DNA from: Bryoerythrophyllum caledonicum
Lineage: Eukaryota > Streptophyta > Bryopsida > Pottiales > Pottiaceae
Assembly (NCBI GenBank): GCA_963971425.1
Contig: OZ020522.1
Span: 436,501 to 500,500 of the forward strand
Reading direction: 5' to 3'
Length of the DNA stretch: 64,000 nt
How positions within the stretch are numbered: position 1 is the first letter of the stretch; every line of letters starts with the position of its first letter. Positions 44,426 to 54,428 of this stretch are shown piece after piece. The position numbers and the translations under genes were made by a program. The notes under the pieces were generated by a model. That model was not told the origin of the DNA, did not search any database, and saw only the letters and a program-made list of their open reading frames with translations.

Positions 44426-46480
44426 GAGCATCTCCACCGGGGCAGTGGGCCCCGGTGAAAATGCATGGGATGGCGTGCGATCATGGAAAGCAGGCCCCAC
44501 CGCGATTGTGGCAGCTGCCATCCCGCTGCGAGCCTCAGAGCATCACCAGCATTGCCACGCGGAACTGACGCGGTACATCACTTTACCGCATCAGTTTGCG
44601 TGGCATGGGGAAAGATGTGGCGGGGAGAGCTAGCTGCTCCACAACATCACTCTCTAGTGTCAACTCGGCAAGCTGCCACGTAATCAACGAGCGGCTTGGG
44701 TAGAGGAGAGCATGAACTTAAGGTTCTGGAGAGCATGAAGTCTTTGTGCGACTTGGGTAGTGGCTGCGTCCTCTTTTTTTTTCTTGATTTTGGATTTTTG
44801 GTGAGTGAGTTCCAATGGAACAATGGAGAGAAGAGTTGTGCAAGAACTTGCAAGCGGAACTTAAAGATGATGAGTGTGAAGAGCAAGTTTGGGCTATGCT
44901 TGTGGCTCAAATGGGAGAGTTTGAAGATGGAGAAGAGAAAATGAGAGCTGGAGGGAGTAGGCGAGGAAGTGCAGCCAATGTTGATAGGAATTTTGAGAGG
45001 GGTCATGAGCGCATCTACCATGATTATTTCTCTGATAATCCTATTTTCGGACCTGTGATGTTTCGACGCCGTTTCCGAATGAGAGAGAAGTTGTTCGTAA
45101 GAATTATGGACACCATTTGTACTTATGATTCCTATTTTGTGCAAAAAAACAACTGTGTAGGGACGTTGGGGCTGTCGTTGTTACAGAAGTGTACGGCGGC
45201 CATGCGTATACTAGCGTATGGGGTTTCAGCGGACGCCACCGATGAATATTGTCACATCGGGGAGAGCACGGCTATGGAGTCTATGAAGAGGTTTTGTACT
45301 GCTCTAAGAGTGTGCTTCGGTGCCACATACATGTGTAAGCCCACCCGCTCTGATATTATGAATCAAATGCTTATTAATGAGGGTCGGGGATGGCCAGGCA
45401 TGTTTGGTTCATTGGACTGTATGCATTGGGTGTGGAAGAATTGCCCCGTTGCATGGCATGGACAATACCAAGACAAGGATGGCAACCGCAACATTATCCT
45501 TGAGGCTATTGCTGACCAATCCTTGTGGATATGGCATGCATTTTTTGGATTGCCAGGGGGCAACAATGATTTGAATGTTTTGGATAGGTCCACTGTTATT
45601 GAGGACATTCTTATGGGTGAAAGGCAAGACTTGACGTTCACTGTGAACGACAATTTCTACCCTAGATTCTATGTGTTGACTGACGGGATTTATCCAAAAT
45701 GGAGTTGTTTTGTCCAAACAATTCACGAGCCCCAAGACGAAAAGCGTAGCCACTTTGCATCAATGCAAGAAGCCACCCGCAAGGACATTGAGAGATGCTT
45801 CGATGTTTTGCAAGCTCGCTTTGAGATTGTGAAGAATCCGTGCAGGCAATGGGACGTGGACACTATGGGTGACATAATGCTAGCATGTTGCATTATGCAC
45901 AATATGATCATTGAGGACGAGCGTGATTTAGATTTAGAAGTCATGTTTGATGGTCGTCCAGGTACTCGAGTTCAGAAAGGGGTGAATTGGGAGTTCATCA
46001 GTGGTATTGCAGAGATTGAGCACACTGGGAGGCATTTTGCCTTGAGAAACAATTTAGTGGAGCACTTGTGGGAGTTGAAGGGTGTGAATACCTATTAGAG
46101 GGTTGACGCGTTCTTTAGAGCTTATTTGCCATTACGTACATTGGAGTAGTCACTTTTATGCTATTGTGTTCTTCATACATGTTTTTGAAGTTAATGGAAA
46201 TCATGCGATTAGTTTTCATGTAAGTTTTGATTGTCCGATAAGAAACTATGTCAGCAACACTTTTATACTAGTCAGTACCATTTTCATCCTTTCATTAGCA
46301 CACATATTCAAGGCATTGCGAGTACTGAGAGATCAACTGAGGTTTACGGTAATTTAAAATCTACTTTGTATGTTTTTCAAAAACATTGTTCTCCTTATCA
46401 CATACAAAGCATTTAATTGGAAAAGTATATTCCAAGAAATTTTAACATGCTTTATGACAATATGAAGTATAATATTGTTG
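44426..46480 (+). mobile_element. PIF/Harbinger element, left end visible
   Basis: GAGCATCTCCACCGG directly after TAA (44423-44425) is the known terminus type of plant PIF/Harbinger elements. A near-perfect hairpin (TGCCACGCGGAACTGACG paired with CAGTTTGCGTGGCA) lies at 44551-44607, between the terminus and the transposase. No matching right terminus was found before the next TTAA element at 46490, so the 3' side is probably lost and the end given here is an upper limit. The Myb-like second protein of this superfamily is not visible. Confidence 0.65.
44815..46098 (+). CDS. PIF/Harbinger transposase (nuclease), intact frame
   Basis: The uninterrupted 427-codon frame begins at ATG 44815 and ends at TAG. 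It encodes the DDE nuclease of PIF/Harbinger elements (DDE_Tnp_4). Catalytic residues sit in the expected motifs: Asp201 in MFGSLDCMHWVWKNCP, Asp290 in YVLTDGIYPKWS and Glu326 in RKDIERCFDVLQARFEI, with 35 residues between the last two. An N-terminal helical region (residues 60-160, with HERIYHDYFSDNP and FRRRFRMREKLF) matches the family. Length is usual for the family. The intact frame contrasts with the decay of all other transposases here and suggests a recent insertion. Without a right terminus or the Myb-like partner the element may be immobile by itself, but it could act in trans on relatives. Confidence 0.92.
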   Translation: MEQWREELCKNLQAELKDDECEEQVWAMLVAQMGEFEDGEEKMRAGGSRRGSAANVDRNFERGHERIYHDYFSDNPIFGPVMFRRRFRMREKLFVRIMDTICTYDSYFVQKNNCVGTLGLSLLQKCTAAMRILAYGVSADATDEYCHIGESTAMESMKRFCTALRVCFGATYMCKPTRSDIMNQMLINEGRGWPGMFGSLDCMHWVWKNCPVAWHGQYQDKDGNRNIILEAIADQSLWIWHAFFGLPGGNNDLNVLDRSTVIEDILMGERQDLTFTVNDNFYPRFYVLTDGIYPKWSCFVQTIHEPQDEKRSHFASMQEATRKDIERCFDVLQARFEIVKNPCRQWDVDTMGDIMLACCIMHNMIIEDERDLDLEVMFDGRPGTRVQKGVNWEFISGIAEIEHTGRHFALRNNLVEHLWELKGVNTY

Positions 46481-46489
46481 TTTATTTAA

Positions 46490-47700
46490 TCCCTAACGGC
46501 CCTTGACAATTTCACACCAAAAACACTTCAAAATTGTTAAATCTAGTGCAATGAGTAGGGAAGGAAATGAAACTTTATATTTATCCTTTTGACGAAGGAT
46601 CTCCATTAAGGCTTACTAATTAACATACTCACAAAATTGCATACACTTTGACCACACGGATTGAAAGATTAAAGTGTCTTGAAGTCATTAAAATGGTTCA
46701 TTTTCTTCCCTGCGTTGAGTGGCTCAACAGACTTTGACTTCACTTGGTATCAAATTTTTGCACTACACAAAGGTCTAAATATTTTACCATTGTCTTCAGC
46801 ATGATGTTAGTTCCATGCAATCCAATTTTTAGAGGTAGAAAAGGGGTGTACCATATTCCAAACAATGGTGCAAGGAGTAGAGGTTTGAAAATTGCCAATC
46901 TCCGATTTAATTTTTGAGAATTTAATATGTTTTGCAATGATTATCTAAGCAGTCAATTAGAAGGTTTACACCATATACGATTGTAGGAAATTTAAAATTA
47001 AAAAAAAATCATATATATATATATAGGTTTTATGTAGAAATGATGAAGTTTTTAAATTCCCGGCTTGCCCGAAATGTTTATAAATGTTTGCATTGAGTTT
47101 AAATGTTTTTTTACACTACAGAGAAGATTTTGATTTTAACATCTCCAAAGAAAGTAATTTTCTGTACATGTATGGAAAATCTCAATGTCAATAGAGACTT
47201 CTATCAACATTTTGGAGTTGCCAAAATCTTTCATATAGTTACACAATATTACCTTCATTGAAGTTGTCAAAAAACATTCTTGTCTTTACTATAAAAAGAT
47301 CCCCTAAACCGAACTCAAACATTTTCACACATTTCCAGCAAAGGGGGGAAAACTATATATTTTTTTCATAAAACCTAGAGGTCTTCATATGTTTCACATA
47401 TTTTTATTTTTACAGAAATATGTGGTGACAAACTTCTTATTAACCATCTACATTATCTTTGTAAAGCAAAAGATTTAAAAAAAAACGTGACTTTGCAGTT
47501 TTTGAACCTATACTCATTACACAATTGTTTTCAATATACTACACCCCTTCTCTACCCCTATATATTGGTTTATAGACAATAAACATCATGGTAAACAAAT
47601 ATTTTTAAAAATTTAGACCTTGTGCAATGCAAAATATTGATACCATGTGAAGTCAAGATTATAACTTAGCTGTGATATTGTGAGCTTAATCCCTAAATGT
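46490..47700. repeat. TTAA element (family 1, copy f) rearranged into a large inverted repeat
   Basis: It starts TCCCTAACGGCCC after TTAA (46486-46489) and runs as family 1 to about 47230 (AATAGAGACTTCTA). From about 47235 the same family continues in the opposite direction (TCAAACATTTTCACAC, then AAACCTAGAGGTCTTC). The two halves can pair as an imperfect hairpin of several hundred bases. Confidence 0.65.
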
Positions 47701-47865
47701 CAAAAGTTCCTAAGTAAGCTTTTGCAATATTCTGGCGCATTCAAATGGTTTCATTTTATATTTATAATTCATGAAATTTGTTCAAAGAAATAGGAAGACC
47801 AGATTTACATTGGAATATAATTTTTATTCTAATCAAACATATTGATAAAATTTATGCCAACTTAA

Positions 47866-48240
47866 CCCCTGAAGACCCAACGGATCCTTAGTGGGGACTC
47901 TTGAAGGTTGGATCAATTTCCTATGGTGTCCATATATAATATTCATCTTTGAAATTTCTGCCATAGATGGACATTACTAAAAGGTTTGTGTGAGTACAAT
48001 TTTTTCCCTGAATCCAACATTTAATGGAAAACTTATAGGGTTTTGAATTTCAAATGGGGAAAGTGGGCACGTCGGGCAACTCCAAAAACTTTTCCTCTAA
48101 CACTCTATCAAATGTAAGATTTTCAATAATAGCAGGTAACATAGTTTCCTTTGATATTGTCCAAAAAATACTCTAGTTGTTTGTGAAAAATAGCACATAA
48201 ACCCAAGTCAAACACTTTCACACATTACAATTTTTTTGAA
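47866..48240. repeat. TTAA element fragment, reverse orientation
   Basis: It starts CCCCTGAAGACCC after TTAA and matches the inverted right end of family 1 (AAGTCAAACACTTTCACAC at 48208-48226). It is truncated. Confidence 0.65.
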
Positions 48241-48359
48241 AGTGCTTCTCAAAGTGGCCAGCTAGGAGGATTATGGTGACTGACCATGTGAGATTTAAAA
48301 ACGGAAAGAAAGAGAGCATGAGGAATTTCATGTTTCTTTTTTTCTGCTCTAATGAAATG

Positions 48360-48560
48360 CTTGACAATCAATGCTCTTGAGCCCTACCCCATGTAAGCTA
48401 AAGCTCCCCAATAGTACCCTAAGTTCTCAAAGACTTGACCAATAGTTCCCCCACACCTTTCCCAAGCCAAGTCACCATGTGCATGTGGTCCCATTTACTA
48501 AAATAAGACCCTAAGATTTGGGGTGATTATCTAGTGTATTTTGGTGACTTTCAGGAAAAC
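48360..48560. repeat. dispersed repeat (family 4), reverse copy
   Basis: It is the complement of 33800-34016, including GCCAAGTCACCATGTGCATG. Confidence 0.7.
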
Positions 48561-48799
48561 TCTATTGTCACACATAGTTGGGCAAGGTACCAAGGAAACC
48601 TCTAGTACAAAGAATCTATCCTCTCTATCATTTTATAACTCATATGCTAACTTTGATGGAGGTGTTGCCAAGATGGGCCCACCAAGGTTATTTGGCAACA
48701 CAAAGGTTATAGAAAGTGGAAACGCAAGGATTACAAGGGTTCTGCATTTTGCAAAGAATAATGGCACGTGATGACAGAAAATATAATAAAGAAAAAATA

Positions 48800-50121
48800 C
48801 TAATAATTTATGCAAAAACCAAAATGGAAAAAAACTTTATTAATTTTTTGTAATTTTTGAGTAACAATTTCTTTCACTCCACGTACTTTTACATCAACAT
48901 TTTTACCTTTCTCTTTCTCTATAACTAACTTTCTAATTCTTTGTACCAAACACTTGTTCAGCTCAACACTTGTATCCAATCTAGTAAATCCACATGCAGT
49001 TTTGGAGGGGAGAGTAGCATGAAAGTTGGTTTTCGCACGCATGATTATTTCTACGACTTCATTGCAAACACCAAAATCTACAAAATACTTATATGAGGGT
49101 ATCACAAGTTCACCACCAATTGATTCAAACCCTTCATCCTTATTGGCTAAACCTCCATTTTTTTGGGATATTGGAGCCTAAATGCCAGAGGAGTAGGAAT
49201 TATGATCATTGTCTTGATGAAAACAATTACTAAAATCATCAATTGTAAATGTTAGGTGACTTGCAAAACTATCAGATGCTTGTTGTAAATCAAAAAACTC
49301 AGATTGTGATAAATCTGGAATATTCGCTTCGATAGCTTTATTTCTAGTGGTTTCGAATAATACGAGAGCAAGCTGATTAAATCGCTTCTTGTAAAAGTCC
49401 GCTATCCATGTAACATCTTCTTGATCATTCTCCCATTGTTGAATCTCCAATATTGTTTTTGAAGAAGTAGGGATATATCGTCCCAATGAATAACCCTTAT
49501 CCATTCCTACACAATAAAATTCAATTAAAAATTATACTATTGAAAAATAAATACAAATAAAATATAAATATATTCTATAAAAAATTCAACAAGTCTCACC
49601 TCCTCTCCATCCAAGCGCAAACATATTCCTTGTGCGATGAGCCATATTTCCTCTTACAACTGCTCCATTTTTTTAAAGATTGTATAAATTGGTAGTTAAC
49701 AAATAAAAATCTTCTTTCACATTCTCGGACATTGCATAAAATGGGCTACATTGTACCACCAAAACAACATTTTTTGTTGTTTTATTCTGAATGGCAACTT
49801 TGCCTTTGGGAATACGGAAGTAATCATTAGGACATTTATTCCAAATGATTCCTTGAAAATTCTCCTCCACTCTTCGTTTTGGTAATGAATAGACATTACC
49901 TGCATATCATTTTCCAAATATATTATTCAAATTTTCTTTTAATATTACAAATAAATGGAAATCAATAAAATAATTAAAACATTAACATATAAATACATAC
50001 CTGAAAACTCTTAATATATTTTTAATATTTCTCTCTGTTGTTTTTTTCTTTTAGTAGCCTTGGGATATTCTTTCCGCTTTTCCTTCTTGGAAGATTCTTT
50101 CCGCTTTTCCTTGTTGACCAT
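48800..50121 (-). pseudogene. Tet-like 2OG-Fe(II) dioxygenase, three exons with three in-frame stops
   Basis: Minus-strand exons 50121-50001, 49899-49600 and 49506-48800 join in consistent phase (GTATGT and GTGAG donors; TGCAG and TGTAG acceptors). Exon 1 is Lys/Arg-rich (MVNKEKRKESSKKEKRK), like a nuclear signal. Exon 2 ends MAHRTRNMFALGWRGG. Exon 3 reads MDKGYSLGRYIPTS, SFASHLTFTIDDFSN, CFHQDNDHNSYSSGI, stop, then GGELVIPSYKYFVDFG, TNFHATLPS and GFTRLDTSVELNK. These give the double-stranded beta-helix signature: HxD (FHQDND), the distal His (FHAT) and the 2OG-binding Arg (TRL). The pattern is that of the Tet/JBP-like oxygenases known from transposon-associated genes of basidiomycetes, which are thought to oxidise 5-methylcytosine. 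Stops: TAA near 50013, TAA 49673-49675, and TAG 49178-49180 where Trp (TGG) is expected. The family call rests on motif order; the substrate is inferred. Confidence 0.72.
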
Positions 50122-50260
50122 TGTTACTGCATTGCAAAAGCAATAACATTGCAAAAGCAATAACATTGCAATGCAATGCAATAACAATGGTCAACAAGGA
50201 AAAGCGGAGAGAATCTTCCAAGAAGGAAAAGCGGAAAGAATCTTCCAAGGCTAATAAAAG
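50048..50260. repeat. inverted repeat encoding the same Lys/Arg-rich exon on both strands
   Basis: Arms of about 90 bp (about 50048-50139 and 50169-50260) are inverted copies with few mismatches around a loop of short GCAATAACATT repeats. The left arm carries exon 1 of the Tet-like gene on the minus strand; the right arm carries a plus-strand copy, MVNKEKRRESSKKEKRK. Confidence 0.9.
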
Positions 50261-50342
50261 AAAAAGACAACTAATACCTCCAGAGAGAGGTTATCCAGAA
50301 GGACTAATACCCTCGGAGAGAGGTTACCTCAAATTTGATGCA
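50187..50342 (+). pseudogene. mirror-image first exon, plus strand
   Basis: From ATG 50187 an open frame of 52 codons runs to a donor GCA|GTAAGT at 50343. It begins like exon 1 of the Tet-like gene but continues ANKRKRQLIPPERGY with PEGLIPSERGYLKFDA, two repeated ERGY units. Nothing recognisable follows downstream on this strand, so it is either an orphan exon or the start of a lost second copy. Confidence 0.4.
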
Positions 50343-50929
50343 GTAAGTTGTAAGTATAACTACAAAACACAAGTAAATACAAACATTACTGTCAATAAAT
50401 TGAATCATAGAAGTAATATGCTTGCATCAAAATCAAGGACATAAAACTACACACCACATCATTACATATACTAACATGTACATTATAAAACATTACATTG
50501 CAAACAAATGAAAACAACTCACTAAGGGCAAATCTCATCAAAGATGTTAAGATGGAGCTATATACTGTAAGGAAATAAAGCTACAGACTTTAGGGAAACC
50601 AAAATATAGGAGAGAGAGAGAGCAAATAATAGAAATACATTTGAAATATATTAGCAATGAAGAAGTGTCTTCAACTCTGTGGAAGAGTTGCCTTATATAC
50701 TTTCCTCCCATCATAGAAGGTAAAGTAAAAGACAAGCTCACTTTACTTTGAGCCGATATAGAAACATAAGTTCCTTTTACCTTATGCGGATATAGAAACT
50801 ATTGATCGTTTCTAAGTTGACTTTTACTTTAACAAAAGAGATGTTAGATATATCAAGAGCCTCAAGATTAAAAACCTTGTCTAGAAAGTATCAATATCAC
50901 AAGTTATAGATAAATTCAACAATCACTTT
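50261..50929. other. gene-free spacer
   Basis: Apart from the short exon-like frame above, no recognised feature. Confidence 0.35.
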
Positions 50930-51116
50930 AGATGCAAAAAAGTCCTAGCACTAGTACTTAAGATGCACTTTGTAAAAGCTTTAGATGCACTGTATATTAA
51001 CTTAGATGCTTTACAATCACTATAGACTAACTTTAGATGCACTGTAGACTAAGTTTAATGCATTGTAGACTAACTTTAGATGCATTGTAGACTAACTTTA
51101 GATGCATTGTAAACTA
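50930..51116. repeat. degenerate tandem repeat, unit about 22 bp
   Basis: Variants of CTTTAGATGCATTGTAGACTAA occur at least seven times, with the downstream units nearly identical. Confidence 0.9.
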
Positions 51117-53088
51117 AAAAGTAAGAGTACTCTTTCTCTTACTGTTGCACTGACCGTTACGGCGCTGTGCTGGCGATGTCCTCATCCCTGGATCTCCCTA
51201 TTTACCCTGGTCGAGCGTTGCACCAAGCCCTGGGCTGGCACATCATCACCATATTTCCTATATATGCCGCGGGAATGGAAAATTAGTGCTTCCTTGAGAA
51301 CCACTCCCACTGTTCCACGTGCCTTGCAGTGGGTGGCTGCATCAGACTTACCTCCAGTTTACTAAAATTACTCCCATGATCTGCGCAGACCTTGTTCCAG
51401 ACAATTATTTTTCACATCACATGCTTTGTTGCACATTTGGATCCCTATCAGCACATCAGTTGATACTCAATTTTCGTAACTCAAACTCAGGCTATCCTCT
51501 ATCCAGCCTCTTTGAAACAAACCATCCAAGGAGTAAGTGATATTATTTTCAAAAAAAAAGTGCATTTGAATTTTAAGTATTTCAAAAGAATAAAACTTTA
51601 AATGAGACCAAAATCATTTAAAATATAGAATTTCTTCAACTCACTAAATCACTTTTGATTTGCTTCCAAGTAGACTCAAAGTGCATTGTGTAGTCAAATA
51701 GCAAGTTGAACTCAGTGGTGTGGAATTTATTTAATGTGCATTCAACTTTTTTTTGAATGATTCAATATTTTCAAGATCTTTTTTGAGGCTTTTTTCTTTG
51801 ACCTAAATTTGATGTAAATAAAAATTCCTACTTACAGTATCCAGCCATAAAAAAATTGAACTCGGACCATGACCTAAACTTCCTCATAATTTGCACACCA
51901 TCCAACGGTTGATGGAATATAATATAGTGTTTTGAGTTATTGTATATTGGAAATGAAAATTGTGGACTTTTGAGGATATAATATCCATCAGGAGATTCTT
52001 GCAAGAAATTTTGAACTTAGAATACAATAGGTTCACATGTTTACTAAGTCCATAGCTTCACATGACATAACATGTGTGAAGACAACACTTGTGCATGATT
52101 ATTGCCTTAAACATAAACCTTTACAGAGCTCTAAAAGTAAAAGTCCAAAAGTAACACAACTTGATATATACACAACTTGATCTCTACAATATTTCAAAGT
52201 GACGTGTACTTGTGATACAGGCTGATTTCTTTATGATAATTGTGATATTAGAACATGAGAACAGTGTTAATAAAATCCATCAACTTAAGCTTCTCTTATA
52301 GTTCCTTTGTAACCAACTATGCTCGAGAATTTGCCCTAGATTTCTCAGAAGGCATAGGCAGCATTTGGATACCAATTTTCTTGAAAATAGGGAAGTTTAT
52401 TGTGCCAGAATGGGTATTAAGTATGGGTCTGTCAATCTAGTATGAATGATGGCTCCTAGCTTTAAGAGGAAGTGCAAGTAAGATCAACTGGCCGTGCAAA
52501 CTACCTAGGGTGTATTGAGCTATGAGCTATGCTGGTAGACCTGCATAGCCAAGATACATCCATGTTTAGTTGATTGAGAGATGGCATTGAAGTTCTGGTT
52601 GCAGTGGCTCACTGAAATAGTTTTTCCTTTAGACTATTACAATGTGTACAACAGAATATCCTAGATTGAACAAACGTAAATGCATGGTTGAAATAGAAAT
52701 TTCTCTTAACTCTAGCCATAGACAAGAGCTTCCAAGAGGCAATGTTTGGAGGCATCATTGTCCACATGTGCACCTCTGTCTGCGTAATATATCAACTCAG
52801 CGCCCACGAGCTTCACAAGGCTCGGGAGAATCCACGAGTATGATAGATCATGCACAAAAACATATGCAAGGAGGGTTCATTTCCGTTGGCCCCACTTCAC
52901 AGTAATCATTGTAGCTCTCCAATGCTTGCTCCGATGCGCCCGGGAATTGTTCCATTTGAAGCGTATGAACTAGTGCCAGACATGTTGTGACCAAAAACAG
53001 TGCATCTTTCTTACACAAGAGGAGCTACATCCAGGGACCCGAAAACGACCAGAATTGACCCAAAAACGACCATCTTGGCACTAGAGGG
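51117..53088. repeat. TTAA-type repeat (family 5, copy 2) and unassigned DNA
   Basis: Positions 51840-52080 match the element at 28074-28820. The stretch ends CACTAGAGGG before TTAA (53089-53092). A left terminus was not found, and 51117-51840 and 52100-53040 hold nothing recognisable. The frame at 52255-52437 includes NYAREF, which also occurs in DUF547, but the rest does not match. Confidence 0.5.
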
Positions 53089-53092
53089 TTAA

Positions 53093-54428
53093 AGACCACG
53101 ACAGTCGTTGAAACGTACTTGACTTGAAGCTGATGCACGATTCTTCTTCAGGATTAGGTTCACTTCGGCGTGGCATACATACCTGCTCCAAAAATAAAAA
53201 TTAGTTTTTACACCTAATGAAAAGTTCAAATGAATAACCACACGAACTAGAGGTTCAACATCTTTGCTCACTCCATTTGTTCACTTGTAAAAGCGTCGTA
53301 ATTGAATTGCTTGACTATTTCACCATGAATAATTTTGACAACTATTTGGGATTAATCTTCCAATTTTATTAATTTTAATTAGATATTCATCGATATTTAT
53401 TTGGAATATTTAAGAACAGTAGACAGAAAGAACGATTCTTCAGTACAGTAGAGGCCATGATGCTCGGCAATGCTCACCTCCCATATCCATCACAGCCATT
53501 GACAAATGCTCACAAATAGCCCTAGTCCTTTTAATGGCATTTCTAGCGCCTGGTTCCCTTAAATTAGCAACAAGAGACCCTTAGCCAATGATGTATCTTA
53601 TGAACAATTTAAAATTCCAATTAATAAGAAAAGTTCTTCACTGTAATCACAAATTCAAACAAAACAATACAAGAGATCCATTTGGCCAAATCGCCACTCC
53701 ATAAGCTCTATTATAAAAGAGATGAATATCTATTACATTGTACGTGGAGACTATGATAACCATATGAACAAAGCTCTACATGAGGAACTTGAATCAGGAT
53801 GAAACACAAAAGAATGCTAAGTTACTTCCTATGAAATTTTGTAAAAAGCTGCTGAGTTCCTGCTGCAACATGCACACAATGAGTGCTCACAAAACTCCTC
53901 CGAATCAATATTACAAGTCTCCTCACAAGGTAAAACACAAGCCAACTTCTGCATACTCAACAGCAATACCTTGGTTTGGAGTTTAGGGTTAGGGTTCAGG
54001 GTTCAGGGCTTTAGGATTCAGGTCAATAAAAAGACTTGCTTCCGCTCATCCGGAAAGAAACCACAAGCGCGAAGAATTACTGGTTGGTTCTTCAACTGAA
54101 CTTCAGCTTCAGAGCATTTTTCAAGCCAGGCAAGGAACTGTAGCCCACGTCCAAGACCTGTTACAACTGATAATCACCTTGGTAAAATTCGCCAAACTCC
54201 ACACTACAGTACCAAGTGTCGCCCTGCTGCAAATATCCTCTTCAGCACTCCTGAAAGAAATTACCAGAGGCACCATAAAAGTCATCTGGATCACTCCTCC
54301 TGACCCAAGTACATGGTCATGAGGACAGGAAGAATCACCGCCAGAGGTGTGATAAAAGTCATGGTCACAGTTGGATCATCCCATCTCAGCCACTCCACTG
54401 CAATTAACCGCCCATGCCCATGGTTGGA
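53093..54428. other. gene-free stretch downstream of the transporter
   Basis: No gene. The 3' untranslated region of the transporter probably lies at its right edge. A short telomere-like run is at 53977-54022. Confidence 0.4.
53977..54022 (+). repeat. degenerate telomere-like repeats
   Basis: TTTAGGG, TTAGGG, TTCAGGG, TTCAGGG and TTTAGGA follow one another, resembling the plant telomere unit TTTAGGG. The run is too short and imperfect to be more than an interstitial remnant or chance. Confidence 0.5.

Noticed and set aside
21524..51116. CRISPR-like array among the short tandem repeats
   Set aside because: The direct repeats here (for example 50930-51116 and 34017-34072) lack unique spacers of constant length, and the window is nuclear eukaryotic DNA.
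52255..52437. NYAREF in an open frame, as in the DUF547 C-terminus
   Set aside because: Only six residues match; the surrounding residues and composition do not fit DUF547.
53977..54022. True interstitial telomere array
   Set aside because: Only about five degenerate units; chance or an old remnant is as likely.
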